Positions 1 through 7,651 are shown, counted from the stretch's first letter. The stretch: DNA of 9,012 bases from Candidatus Omnitrophota bacterium (GCA_026387555.1 JAPLLM010000107.1:1-9012); one strand, 5' to 3'. Notes: generated by a model not told the origin, from the letters alone. Made by a program: numbers and translations.

Positions 1-151
1 CTACTGATGCCCCGCTGGGAGCGGTAGCAGCAGCCTGCAACTGGAAGGTAATCCACAGGAAAGCCCCGGGAGCGATTAACGCCATAGCATTCATCGCAGC
101 TCCCATAAGGCCAAGCTTGGGCTTCACTAAAGACGAATCACCATGTTCCAT
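1..151 (-). CDS. Probable APC-type amino-acid permease, N-terminal fragment
   Basis: An open frame starts with ATG at 151 and runs off the left edge after 50 codons with no stop. A strong ribosome binding site (AGGGAGGT, 156-163) sits five bases upstream. The peptide has a short polar N-terminus, MEHGDSSLVKPK, then a hydrophobic stretch with LGLMGAAMNAMALIAPGAF and LWITFQLQAAATAP. A basic lead-in followed by a small-residue-rich first helix containing IAPGAF is the usual opening of amino acid-polyamine-organocation (APC) superfamily permeases, so an inner-membrane amino-acid transporter is the likely product. The assignment rests on this first helix only and substrate cannot be guessed. Its transcript must pass two terminator-like hairpins (176-276) placed just before its start, which suggests conditional expression. 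The rest of the gene lies outside the window. Confidence 0.5.
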   Translation of the reverse strand, partial: MEHGDSSLVKPKLGLMGAAMNAMALIAPGAFLWITFQLQAAATAPSGASV

Positions 152-175
152 ATTTACCTCCCTCTTTTTTACAAC

Positions 176-216
176 AAAAAAGCGCCTTTAATCATTCTTG
201 ATCGGATTAAAGACGC
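176..216 (-). terminator. Terminator-like hairpin 2 in the permease leader
   Basis: On the minus strand GCGTCTTTAATC (216-205) pairs with GATTAAAGGCGC (193-182), 12 pairs with one G-U, followed by six T. The left arm is also half of a perfect 16-base palindrome (210-225, AAGACGCC/GGCGTCTT), which can form a competing hairpin with its stem AAGACG/CGTCTT. The two folds exclude each other, as in an attenuator. The hairpin ends 24 bases before the permease ATG, so it lies in that gene's leader and not merely behind the gene upstream. Confidence 0.75.
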
Positions 217-242
217 CGGCGTCTTAAAGATACCTATGAAAC

Positions 243-276
243 AAAAAAGACGTTCTTCTTGCTACTAGAACGTCTT
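243..276 (-). terminator. Intrinsic terminator 1 in the permease leader
   Basis: On the minus strand AAGACGTTCT (276-267) pairs perfectly with AGAACGTCTT (256-247) around a 10-base loop and ends in six T (248-243). It can end transcripts of the sigma-factor gene upstream, or act as the first attenuator of the permease gene. The loop holds two adjacent TAG stop codons that end the short leader ORF at 265-297. Confidence 0.8.
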
Positions 277-297
277 CGTTAATTTTGGCGCATTCAT
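265..297 (-). CDS. Putative 10-codon leader peptide before the permease
   Basis: A short frame ATG...TAG-TAG encodes MNAPKLTKTF. GAAAGGG (302-308) lies four bases before the ATG as a possible Shine-Dalgarno. The start codon falls in the loop of a small hairpin, GGCGCA/TGCGCC (287-303), and the stop codons fall in the loop of the terminator at 243-276. A ribosome on this frame would cover the left arm of that terminator. A frame this short can arise by chance; the matching arrangement in the sigma-factor leader (975-995) is the main reason to list it. Confidence 0.3.
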   Translation of the reverse strand: MNAPKLTKTF

Positions 298-344
298 TGC
301 GCCCTTTCAATACTACAAGTAAAAAACCTTATATCTTGGTAACC

Positions 345-866
345 TTAAATCACATCCATGTGTTTAAGGCACTTTAGCGCGATAGACTTACGTAACTTCA
401 CCACCCTCACATGCGACACACCGATGCGCGCGCCTATCTCCCTGACCGTCAGCCCTTCCAGGGAAAAATTGAAAATCTTCTTCTCCTGCCTGGTCAAGCC
501 ATTATTACGGATCTGCTCAATTAGCATCTCACAATGGACCGTATCGTGGAGCGATTCAGGACTTGCCACATTAAGCATGGGGTCCAGAGAAACATCGTCC
601 TCACAATCCTCAAGATATTCAGGGGAGGCAATACGCAATTTCGGGGCGAATTTACGCATATGATTCTTCAGATAAAAATAGCACCCTTGCAAAATGTAGC
701 TATCGGTTTTATCCTGCAGTGTCCCGCGGGAAAACTCTTCCCAGAGATAGATCATCGCCTCTTGGTACAGGTCGTCGTCTCCGAAACCGCTGAAACGTCC
801 ACCCAGGCGATAGATTATCCCTTTTAATTTAGGAGATACTTTCTTAATTAACTCTTCAAAACTCAT
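345..866 (-). CDS. Small sigma-70-family RNA polymerase sigma factor
   Basis: The product is 173 residues and probably directs RNA polymerase to a specific promoter set. Residues about 10-75 look like sigma region 2, with an acidic GDDDLYQEA at 29-37 and a helix containing IYLWEEF. A linker follows, and residues 124-168 look like region 4, beginning LTRQEKKIF with a helix-turn-helix at 139-162 (TVREIGARIGVSHVRVVKLR). The size and two-domain plan match the short ECF-like or phage-like sigma factors. No anti-sigma factor is adjacent in the window, so the activating signal is unknown. The open frame extends upstream to 908, but that extension lies inside a terminator hairpin. The ATG at 866 has an AGAGGT ribosome binding site (873-878) at normal spacing and is preferred. 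The gene has its own promoter just after kdpD and a leader with two terminators. A sigma-like DNA-binding regulator that is not a true sigma factor is the alternative. Confidence 0.75.
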   Translation of the reverse strand: MSFEELIKKVSPKLKGIIYRLGGRFSGFGDDDLYQEAMIYLWEEFSRGTLQDKTDSYILQGCYFYLKNHMRKFAPKLRIASPEYLEDCEDDVSLDPMLNVASPESLHDTVHCEMLIEQIRNNGLTRQEKKIFNFSLEGLTVREIGARIGVSHVRVVKLRKSIALKCLKHMDVI

Positions 867-885
867 GGTTGTACCTCTTAAAAAC

Positions 886-923
886 AAAAAAGCGCCCGAA
901 ATCCACAATTGGATTTTGGACGC
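886..923 (-). terminator. Terminator-like hairpin 2 in the sigma-factor leader
   Basis: On the minus strand GCGTCCaAAATCCA (923-910) pairs with TGGATTTcGGGCGC (905-892) with one mismatch and one G-U, loop ATTG, then six T. It ends 20 bases before the sigma-factor ATG. A short competing hairpin GGAC/GTCC (918-931) shares its left arm. The outer sequence GGCGCTTTTTTGTT resembles the hairpin at 176-216 before the permease. Confidence 0.75.
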
Positions 924-952
924 CTTAGTCCATGCCCGCCTTATGAGCGGGC

Positions 953-992
953 TAAAAAAAATGTCTTTCCGGCACTATTGCCAGAAAGACAT
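953..992 (-). terminator. Intrinsic terminator 1 after kdpD / in the sigma-factor leader
   Basis: A continuous 14-pair stem on the minus strand (ATGTCTTTCTGGCA at 992-979 with TGCCGGAAAGACAT at 974-961) has the four-base loop ATAG and is followed by eight T. It is the strongest terminator in the window and would also end the kdp transcript. Because a good promoter lies between it and kdpD, it can equally act as an attenuator for the sigma-factor gene. An alternative hairpin AAGACA/TGTCTT upstream (985-1000) uses part of its left arm. Confidence 0.85.
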
Positions 993-995
993 CAT
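975..995 (-). CDS. Putative 6-codon leader peptide before the sigma factor
   Basis: The frame ATG-ATG-TCT-TTC-TGG-CAA-TAG encodes MMSFWQ, with AGGG (1003-1006) seven bases upstream as a weak Shine-Dalgarno. It starts about 15-20 nt downstream of the predicted transcription start, and its TAG is exactly in the ATAG loop of the terminator at 953-992. Translation would therefore mask the left arm. One of six codons is Trp. Too short to be convincing alone; listed because the permease leader repeats the plan. Confidence 0.25.
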   Translation of the reverse strand: MMSFWQ

Positions 996-1018
996 TGTCT
1001 TACCCTAACTACAAAATA

Positions 1019-1046
1019 AGTATACCACGCAACCGCTACTTGTCAA
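1019..1046 (-). promoter_or_regulatory. Sigma-70-type promoter for the sigma-factor gene
   Basis: TTGACA (1046-1041) and TATACT (1024-1019) are separated by 16 bases, close to the housekeeping consensus. The -35 box lies just after the kdpD stop codon. Predicted start of transcription is near 1011-1013, giving a leader of roughly 145 nt that contains two terminators before the ATG at 866. Confidence 0.75.
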
Positions 1047-1049
1047 GCC

Positions 1050-3230
1050 CTATTCTTTAGCCTCAAGGATTTGAGGTAATTCAGCTATAAGGATATTTAA
1101 ACGCTCCACCTCCTTACGCATTTTTCCTATCAGCGCATCGCGCCTTGCTTCATCTTTAATATTTGCAGGATTCAACAATTCAGAGGCAGTATGAGAAATA
1201 GAGGTAAGCGGTTCAGCAAGTCCCGAAGAAAAAGTAGTAAGAATTAAATTTCTTAGCCGTTCATTTTCAATCTTAGATTCCGCATCAAGGGCTGTTGCGG
1301 CAAGTTGGGCGCCTTCGACCGCCAAAGCGGTTTGATTAACAAACATCTCCAGTATATGTAGCTGTTCCGGATCAACGAATTGCTTCTCTTCTGTCGGGTA
1401 AACCCCCAAGACACCCACTGTCTTCTCCGCTCCCGTAAAAGGCAAGTACATTCCGCTTGATCCCGGTAGAGTTTCAGTCCTCTTACCCGCAGGCTTCTTA
1501 TGTTCAAAAACCCACTGCGCAACTGCGGTTTCATTTGAATCTAACGCTAATTGCGTCACTTCTCCAAACTGGACTTCCAGTTTTTTGCTTTTATCGGGTA
1601 CAAAAATAACTGCTCCGCATTTAAAGAAATCTTCGATGTGGGTTAGCGCGATTTTAAACAACTCATCAGGATAAGAGCTTCTTGAAAGCTCACGGCTTAG
1701 ATCGTAGAGCGTTTTAGTCTTGGATTCACGCACCTTCATCGAAATAGTCTGAAGCCTGAGTTTCCCTGTAAGATGCGCAATCATGAAACCGACGCCAAAC
1801 ATCACTGCGAATGTAAAAAGATATTCAACATCCGCTACTTTAAAACTGAAATAAGGTGGTACAAAGAAGAAATCAAAGAATAAAACATTAAAAAACGATG
1901 CTATCAAAGAGAGGCGCCGGCCATAACGAAAGGCGACCCACGTAAGTCCGACTAAATAAATCATTATTAAATTTACCAAAGATAGGCGCGTAGAAAGTAT
2001 CAAATTTAACAAAGTACAAAGAATGACGATGCCTATTGTGTAACCAAGATTCTTCCAGGAAAAAGGCGCGAGAGCAGGCGGCTTGAATTTAACCGGCTGC
2101 TCCCTGGTATCACCGCTTAACAAATACAGATCGATCTCCTGGCATTTACGGGCTAACTTATCGAATAATGAACCAAGAAGTAGTTCCCGCAATCTCGGTT
2201 TTCCGGGCTTTCCAATGATTATCTTCGTTACATTCTTTGAGCGGGCATATGAAATCAATGTATCCGCAACATCCTGTCCGCTAAGCGTTACAGTTTGTGC
2301 ACCTAATTTTTCCGCGAAATTGAGCATTTCAGATACCCTGCTCTTATCTTCCGGCCGCAACTCGGCAAAAGATTCTACATATGCTACAATCCACTCGACT
2401 CCCAGATCCAGAGCAATACGCTTCCCCGCCCTGATTAGAGCCATTGCAGAGGGGCTGGGGCTGATACAGACCAAGAATCTGTCCCGAACATTCCAAACCT
2501 TTGAGACAGCATGCTCCTTCTTATACGACATGAGCTTCGTATCTACGTTGCGCTCTGTGTAACGCAGGGCCAGCTGACGCAAAGCGATCAAATTTCCCGG
2601 CTGGAAGAAATGCTCTGTTGCTGCCTGGGCTTGTTCGCCGAGATAAACCTTTCCCTCTTTTAACCGCTTGAGAAGCTCTTCCGTAGGAAGATCGATCAAT
2701 TCTATCTCGTCTGCCTGTTCAATAAAAGTATCGGCTACTGTTTCGCGAACTACCACCCCTGTCACCTGAGCAACGATATCATTTGCGCTTTCGCAATGCT
2801 GGACATTTAAGGTAGTGTACACATCGATACCTTGTTCAAGCAATTCCTGAATATCCTGCCAGCGCTTCGGATGACGTGAACCGGGGGCATTAGTATGCGC
2901 TAATTCATCTATTAGAATTATCTTCGGCTTTCTCTTTAGAGCAGCATCAATGTCAAATTCGCGAAGCTGAACATTTTTATAAGAAATGATCTTAGACGGG
3001 AGTATTTCAAGACCCTCCAGCAGCGCTTCAGTCTCAGCGCGCTTATGTGTTTCTACATACCCGACTACGACATCTATGCCTTCTCTTTTACGCAGACGGG
3101 CTGCCTCAAGCATCGAGTAGGTCTTACCGACGCCTGCGACTGCTCCAAAGAATATTTTAAGTTTACCCCGGTTAGCTTCTTCAGCCTTAGCTCTGGCTAA
3201 AAGATCATCCGGATTAGGGCGATTTTCCAT
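1050..3230 (-). CDS. kdpD: KdpD-like sensor lacking a functional kinase module
   Basis: Membrane protein of 726 residues, shorter than classical KdpD (about 890). The N-terminal KdpD domain is intact: Walker A GAVAGVGKT at 29-37, IILIDELAHTN at 104-114, then GSRHPKRWQDI and VYTTLNVQH. A universal-stress-protein domain follows from about 250 to 375. Next comes a four-helix DUF4118 membrane region (about 395-500), then a GAF-like domain (about 520-645). The protein ends shortly after the dimerisation helices. The usual H-box SHDLRTPLT reads SSGLAEPLT at 668-676, so the phospho-acceptor His is Ser669, and no HATPase domain follows: the frame stops at 1050 and a promoter and terminators come next. 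KdpE is not in the window. The product may act as a non-catalytic sensor or modulator, or be decaying. It lies 33 bases after kdpC with a weak, distant AAGGA ribosome binding site. Short KdpD forms are known in some other bacteria. Confidence 0.9.
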   Translation of the reverse strand: MENRPNPDDLLARAKAEEANRGKLKIFFGAVAGVGKTYSMLEAARLRKREGIDVVVGYVETHKRAETEALLEGLEILPSKIISYKNVQLREFDIDAALKRKPKIILIDELAHTNAPGSRHPKRWQDIQELLEQGIDVYTTLNVQHCESANDIVAQVTGVVVRETVADTFIEQADEIELIDLPTEELLKRLKEGKVYLGEQAQAATEHFFQPGNLIALRQLALRYTERNVDTKLMSYKKEHAVSKVWNVRDRFLVCISPSPSAMALIRAGKRIALDLGVEWIVAYVESFAELRPEDKSRVSEMLNFAEKLGAQTVTLSGQDVADTLISYARSKNVTKIIIGKPGKPRLRELLLGSLFDKLARKCQEIDLYLLSGDTREQPVKFKPPALAPFSWKNLGYTIGIVILCTLLNLILSTRLSLVNLIMIYLVGLTWVAFRYGRRLSLIASFFNVLFFDFFFVPPYFSFKVADVEYLFTFAVMFGVGFMIAHLTGKLRLQTISMKVRESKTKTLYDLSRELSRSSYPDELFKIALTHIEDFFKCGAVIFVPDKSKKLEVQFGEVTQLALDSNETAVAQWVFEHKKPAGKRTETLPGSSGMYLPFTGAEKTVGVLGVYPTEEKQFVDPEQLHILEMFVNQTALAVEGAQLAATALDAESKIENERLRNLILTTFSSGLAEPLTSISHTASELLNPANIKDEARRDALIGKMRKEVERLNILIAELPQILEAKE

Positions 3231-3263
3231 AAGTTATATATTATATCCTTTTTATTATCCGCG

Positions 3264-3842
3264 CTACCTATTTCTGTATCCATCTAAAGCTAGATTTGCT
3301 TCCAGCACATTTACTACCGGTTCGCCTAATAGTCCCAGAAAACGCCCATAGGTATGCTGTCTGATTATATCTTTGACTGTATCTCGTGATATGCCGCGGA
3401 CTCTGGCAATGCGCGGGGCCTGATAATACGCTGCTGCTAAGCTTATATGGGGATCTAAACCGCTAGCCGAAGAAGTAACAAGGTCTACGGGAATCGGATC
3501 AGAGTTAACCGGTTCAGCTTCTTTCAATGCCTTTATACGCGTATTAACTTCATCAAGCAGCGCAGGATTAGAGGGCCCTAAATTAGAACCGGATGAAGAA
3601 GCAGCATTGCAAACAGAGGAAGTAGCTGAATTCCTCCCCCAAAAATACTTAGGGTCATCAAAAGCCTGCCCGATAAGCCGGGAGCCTAACGGTTTACCGC
3701 TGCTATAAATCAAACTCCCGTTAGCTTGTTTATTAAAAAATAGCTGCGCGAAACCGGTAACAACAAGAGGATAGATCACCCCTGTTATTACGGTCAAGAT
3801 TATCAAAGCTAATATTGCTGATTTGATCTGTTTTTTAAACAT
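3264..3842 (-). CDS. kdpC: Potassium-transporting ATPase subunit KdpC
   Basis: KdpC is the small accessory subunit of the KdpFABC potassium pump, thought to stabilise the complex and help nucleotide binding. At 192 residues it has the normal family length. One N-terminal membrane helix (about residues 9-36, LALIILTVITGVIYPLVV) anchors a periplasmic domain. Family signatures are present: GSRLIGQAF, YFWGRNSATSS, the SGSNLGPSNPAL block, VTSSASGLDPHIS, AAYYQAPRIARVRG and the C-terminal GEPVVNVLEANLALD. It starts six bases after the kdpB stop codon, and its ribosome binding site (AGGTAGGT) overlaps the end of kdpB, so translation is probably coupled. Nothing in the gene looks damaged. Confidence 0.97.
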   Translation of the reverse strand: MFKKQIKSAILALIILTVITGVIYPLVVTGFAQLFFNKQANGSLIYSSGKPLGSRLIGQAFDDPKYFWGRNSATSSVCNAASSSGSNLGPSNPALLDEVNTRIKALKEAEPVNSDPIPVDLVTSSASGLDPHISLAAAYYQAPRIARVRGISRDTVKDIIRQHTYGRFLGLLGEPVVNVLEANLALDGYRNR

Positions 3843-3848
3843 AGTTAC

Positions 3849-5903
3849 CTACCTGACTAGATGCAACGCAACCAGGATCATATCGATCAATTTAATGCCT
3901 ATGAACGGAGCGATGATCCCTCCGGCGCCGTAAATCCAAAGATTATCTCTTAGAAGTCGGCTTGCCGGCATTGGTTTATAAGGTACGCCACGCAACGCCA
4001 AAGGAATAAGGAATATAATAATAAGGGCATTAAAGATCACCGCAGATAACACCGCGCTCTCCGGTGTAGCTAGATGCATAATGTTAAGCGCCTTAAGCGC
4101 AGGATATGTCCCTACGAAAGCCGCAGGGATAATAGCAAAATACTTGGATATATCATTGGCTATGCTGAAGGTAGTTAATGAACCGCGCGTCATAAGAAGC
4201 TGTTTACCGATTTCAACGATTTCAATAAGCTTTGTCGGGTTAGAATCAAGATCGACCATGTTCCCCGCTTCTTTGGCAGCCTGCGTTCCCGTATTCATAG
4301 CAACGGCAACATCTGCCTGCGCCAGGGCCGGAGCGTCATTTGTCCCGTCTCCGGTCATAGCTACAAGCCTGCCTCCAGATTGCATCTGGCGTATATATTT
4401 AAGTTTAGTTTCAGGAGTAGCTTGCGCCAGGAAATCATCCATGCCCGCTTCAGCGGCGATCGCTGCGGCGGTCAGCGGATTATCCCCGGTAATCATCACG
4501 GTCTTAATACCCATGCGGCGAAGTTCCGCAAAACGCTCTTTAATCCCACCCTTAATAATATCCTTTAACTGAATAACCCCCAATACATTCTTATGCTCGG
4601 CTACTACCAGAGGAGTACCGCCTGCCTTTGATATTGCCTCAACGCTCGCCCTTAGATCATCAGGGAAAAACCCTCCGAGATTTTTTACGTATTCTTCAAT
4701 GGCATCAGCTGCCCCTTTTCTTATTTGCCTGCCATCCCCCAAATTTACTCCGCTCATCCTGGTCTGCGCAGAGAAAGGAATAAAATGCGCGTCAAGCTCA
4801 TGGATGTGGCGCTCCCTTATTCCGTATTTTTCTTTTGCCAGCACCACGATACTCCTTCCTTCCGGTGTCTCATCTGACAAAGATGCGAGTTGGGCCGCAT
4901 CAGCCAGAGCGTCCCGCCTGATATCTTTAGCCGGAATAAAAGCAACGGCCTGTCGGTTTCCCAAAGTTATAGTCCCTGTTTTATCCAGAAGTAAAACATC
5001 CACATCTCCGGCTGCTTCCACTGCGCGGCCTGAAGTAGCGATTACATTAGCCTGGATCATTCTATCCATCCCCGCGATTCCGATTGCGGATAATAGCCCT
5101 CCGATGGTTGTAGGAATAAGGCATACCAACAATGCCACCAATACCGTAACAGTAATAGGCATACCTTTACCTGCTGCGTTTACGCTGTAAATCGAAAAAG
5201 GCAAAAGGGTAACTGTAGCTAAAAGGAATATTATCGTAAAAACCGCAAGCAATATGCTTAGGGCGATTTCACCTTCTACCATAGCAATCATATGGTCAAG
5301 GAAAGTTTCACCTGGATTGGAACTGATACGCACAATAAGCCAATCGGAGAGTACTCTCGTGCCTCCGGTAACGGCGCTCCGGTCTCCTCCGCTCTCGCGT
5401 ATAACAGGCGCGCTTTCTCCCGTAATCGCACTCTCATCAACCGAAGCGACTCCCTCAATTACGTCCCCGTCCATAGGGATCATATCTCCGGATTCAATAA
5501 GGACGACATCGCCCTTCCTAAGAACGGTTGCGGAAACCAATTCATAGCTTGAGCCATATAAAGGCTTTGAAAGCTTTTTAGCAGCGGTGTCTTTGCGCGC
5601 TTTTCTTAAACTTTCGGCTTGAGCCTTACCCCTTCCTTCAGCCATAGCCTCGGTAAAATTGGCAAAAATAAGCGTAAACCATAACCATAAAGTTATAGCC
5701 AGGATAAAACCAGGCAAGGCTTCCCCGTGTCTGGTCAACGACTGGAAATACAGACCGGTAGTCAAAATGCTTCCTACCAAAACCACGAACATTACCGGAT
5801 TCTTAATTTGGTGCCGCGGGTTTAATTTCTTAAATGAATCAAGGACCGCGTTTTTGGCGATTGTGGGGTCAAATAGAGATTTTGATTTATGCGGTTTAGC
5901 CAT
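3849..5903 (-). CDS. kdpB: Potassium-transporting P-type ATPase KdpB
   Basis: KdpB is the ATP-hydrolysing P-type subunit that drives potassium import through KdpA. It has 684 residues against 682 in E. coli. Visible motifs are the actuator loop TGES with Ser164, the transmembrane signature [15 protein letters not shown], the phosphorylation motif DKTGT with Asp307, the P-domain MITGDN, and [10 protein letters not shown] at 516-525. The C-terminal membrane bundle is complete. It starts two bases after the kdpA stop codon. One feature is odd: the usual VEGA-R-KTPNEIAL segment joining the actuator domain to membrane helix 3 reads VEGEIALSI around Gly211, an apparent loss of eight residues without a frameshift. 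A slightly longer periplasmic loop near residue 240 makes up most of the length. If the deletion is real, the pump's E1P-E2P transition could be affected; otherwise the gene looks functional. Confidence 0.97.
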   Translation of the reverse strand: MAKPHKSKSLFDPTIAKNAVLDSFKKLNPRHQIKNPVMFVVLVGSILTTGLYFQSLTRHGEALPGFILAITLWLWFTLIFANFTEAMAEGRGKAQAESLRKARKDTAAKKLSKPLYGSSYELVSATVLRKGDVVLIESGDMIPMDGDVIEGVASVDESAITGESAPVIRESGGDRSAVTGGTRVLSDWLIVRISSNPGETFLDHMIAMVEGEIALSILLAVFTIIFLLATVTLLPFSIYSVNAAGKGMPITVTVLVALLVCLIPTTIGGLLSAIGIAGMDRMIQANVIATSGRAVEAAGDVDVLLLDKTGTITLGNRQAVAFIPAKDIRRDALADAAQLASLSDETPEGRSIVVLAKEKYGIRERHIHELDAHFIPFSAQTRMSGVNLGDGRQIRKGAADAIEEYVKNLGGFFPDDLRASVEAISKAGGTPLVVAEHKNVLGVIQLKDIIKGGIKERFAELRRMGIKTVMITGDNPLTAAAIAAEAGMDDFLAQATPETKLKYIRQMQSGGRLVAMTGDGTNDAPALAQADVAVAMNTGTQAAKEAGNMVDLDSNPTKLIEIVEIGKQLLMTRGSLTTFSIANDISKYFAIIPAAFVGTYPALKALNIMHLATPESAVLSAVIFNALIIIFLIPLALRGVPYKPMPASRLLRDNLWIYGAGGIIAPFIGIKLIDMILVALHLVR

Positions 5904-5905
5904 AA

Positions 5906-7651
5906 TTAGACCTTATATAGCATCAAATGTTCGACGATGGGGCCGAGAGACAAAGCAGGGAAAAATGTGAGCGCTCCCACGATCAAAACAACCATTACCA
6001 GAAAGATTATAAATAACGGAGTATGCGTAGGCAATGTCCCAGAACTAGCCGGAACAATCTTTTTTTTGGAAAGCGATCCGGCAATCGCCAGCATCGGTAT
6101 AATGAGCCAGTATCTTGAGAAAAACATTGCCAGCCCTAATGCAATATTATAAAAGAATGTATTAGTCGACAAGCCCGCAAATGCGCTTCCGTTATTGTTC
6201 CCGGCAGAAGTAAAAGCATAGAGTATTTCGCTAAAGCCGTGCGCCCCGGGGTTTAATATCGCCGCCCTTGCTTTGGGTAAGATAACCGCTAAAGCTGTCC
6301 CTAAGAGCACGCACATATGCGGGATCAAAAGAATGAGCGCAGCCATTTTCATTTCATAACTCTCGATTTTCTTTCCCAGGTATTCGGGAGTCCTGCCGAT
6401 CATTAACCCCGAAATAAATACAGCTACGATTACAAAAGCAAGCATGCCATAAAGGCCTGAACCGACTCCTCCAAAAACTACTTCGCCTAATTGCATAAGC
6501 CACATCGGAACCAAGCCGCCTAAAGGCATGTAAGAATCATGCATTGAGTTTACTGAACCATTAGAAGCTGCGGTAGTAGCTGTAGCCCAGATAGCGGAAT
6601 TTACGATGCCAAATCGCGCCTCTTTCCCCTCCATATTCCCACCCGGCTGCATTACCGAATGCTTTTGATCAATACCAAGGCTATTTAACAAAGGGTTGCC
6701 TTTTTGTTCATAATGGACGCTGGCCCAAAGACAGGGAATAAAAATAATCAGCATGGCAATCAATAAGGCCCAACCCTGACGTTTATCTTTAACCATATAC
6801 CCAAACGTATAACATAGTGATGCGGCTATCAGGAGTATTGCTAGCACCTCTAGAAAATTTGATAAAGGCGTGGGATTTTCAAAGGGATGGGCTGAATTGA
6901 CATTAAAGAATCCTCCCCCGTTAGTTCCCAATTGCTTAATGGCTATTTGAGATGCAGCCGGTCCCAAGGCAATCTCCTGCTGTGAAACTATTTTTCCATT
7001 AGAATCTTTTATCGACTGAAGTAAATCAACCCTTGCGCTTGGTTTAAAAGTCTGCACCATCCCTTGCGATACTAATACCAACGCTAGAATTAAAGAAAGC
7101 GGCAGCAAAATATAGAGAGTCGACCTGACCAAATCAACCCAAAAGTTTCCGATAGTTTCAATTTGTTTCTGGACAAAACCCCTGATAGAAGCTACTAAAA
7201 CCGCCATCCCTGTCGCCGCTGAGACGAAATTCTGCACGGTTAAACCCATCATTTGGGTAAAATAACTTAAGGTGGTTTCGCCACCATAGCTCTGCCAGTT
7301 TGTATTGGTAGCAAAACTTATGGCCGTATTGAATGAGAGGTCTGCGCCTACCCCTGGCATGGCCATCGGATTTAAAGGAAGGTGCGCCTGAAGACGCTGG
7401 ATAGCATATACTATAATTATACCCATAATATTAAATAACATTACTGCTACGGCATAGGTTTTCCAGGACATCCCCTGTTCAGGGTTAGTTCCTATAAACC
7501 GATAGATAAGCTTCTCTAACCCACCAAACCAGACATTTAATCCGCAGGGCTTTCCTTCATAGACTCGCGCCATATAGGTACCCAGCGGCTTAACTAAGAG
7601 AAGCAAAATTGCCAAATAGATAGCTATTTGAATAAAATTGTTCAGGTTCAC
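5906..7651 (-). CDS. kdpA: Potassium-transporting ATPase subunit KdpA
   Basis: KdpA is the channel-like subunit of KdpFABC, related to Trk/Ktr-type potassium transporters, and holds the selectivity filter. It has 581 residues (E. coli 557) and about ten membrane helices. All four filter regions are recognisable: NTNWQ at 116-120, GTNGGGFF from 242 (followed by [16 protein letters not shown]), TTAASNGS at 359-366, and TSAGNNNGS at 481-489. The start codon is GTG at 7651, and its first base is the last base of the kdpF TAG stop. This one-base overlap strongly supports both starts and implies translational coupling. The gene is intact. Expression should depend on the c-di-AMP riboswitch upstream of the operon. 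Confidence 0.97.
   Translation of the reverse strand: MNLNNFIQIAIYLAILLLLVKPLGTYMARVYEGKPCGLNVWFGGLEKLIYRFIGTNPEQGMSWKTYAVAVMLFNIMGIIIVYAIQRLQAHLPLNPMAMPGVGADLSFNTAISFATNTNWQSYGGETTLSYFTQMMGLTVQNFVSAATGMAVLVASIRGFVQKQIETIGNFWVDLVRSTLYILLPLSLILALVLVSQGMVQTFKPSARVDLLQSIKDSNGKIVSQQEIALGPAASQIAIKQLGTNGGGFFNVNSAHPFENPTPLSNFLEVLAILLIAASLCYTFGYMVKDKRQGWALLIAMLIIFIPCLWASVHYEQKGNPLLNSLGIDQKHSVMQPGGNMEGKEARFGIVNSAIWATATTAASNGSVNSMHDSYMPLGGLVPMWLMQLGEVVFGGVGSGLYGMLAFVIVAVFISGLMIGRTPEYLGKKIESYEMKMAALILLIPHMCVLLGTALAVILPKARAAILNPGAHGFSEILYAFTSAGNNNGSAFAGLSTNTFFYNIALGLAMFFSRYWLIIPMLAIAGSLSKKKIVPASSGTLPTHTPLFIIFLVMVVLIVGALTFFPALSLGPIVEHLMLYKV

Noticed and set aside
317..340. Possible promoter for the permease gene (TATAAG or TAGTAT after the sigma-factor stop)
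   Set aside because: No matching -35 element at proper spacing; too weak to list.
358..827. Plus-strand frames opposite the sigma-factor gene
   Set aside because: The minus strand encodes a clear sigma region 2 and region 4; the opposite frames have no known motif.
866..908. Upstream start giving a 187-residue sigma factor
   Set aside because: The extra 14 codons lie within the terminator hairpin and have no ribosome binding site, while the start at 866 has one.
934..952. GCCCGC/GCGGGC hairpin next to a run of A as a terminator
   Set aside because: The T-run precedes this hairpin on the minus strand and belongs to the terminator at 953-992; on the plus strand the tail is A, not T.
1189..1206. 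SISHTASEL in KdpD (His680) resembling an H-box
   Set aside because: Alignment through RLRN...EPLT places the true acceptor position at Ser669; His680 falls where other KdpD proteins have the IVGAA stretch of the same helix.
1253..1534. Second minus-strand frame of 93 codons inside kdpD
   Set aside because: It overlaps the GAF and helix coding part of kdpD in another frame and shows no domain.
3236..3256. TATAAT-like sequence between kdpC and kdpD as an internal promoter
   Set aside because: The region is simply A+T-rich and no acceptable -35 element lies 16-18 bases upstream.
2083..5970. Several plus-strand open frames of 60-163 codons opposite kdpB and kdpD (for example 2083-2562, 4081-4572, 4699-5190, 5254-5547)
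   Set aside because: They lie antisense to strongly conserved kdp genes, show no recognisable domain and have Ser/Pro/Thr-rich composition typical of shadow frames.
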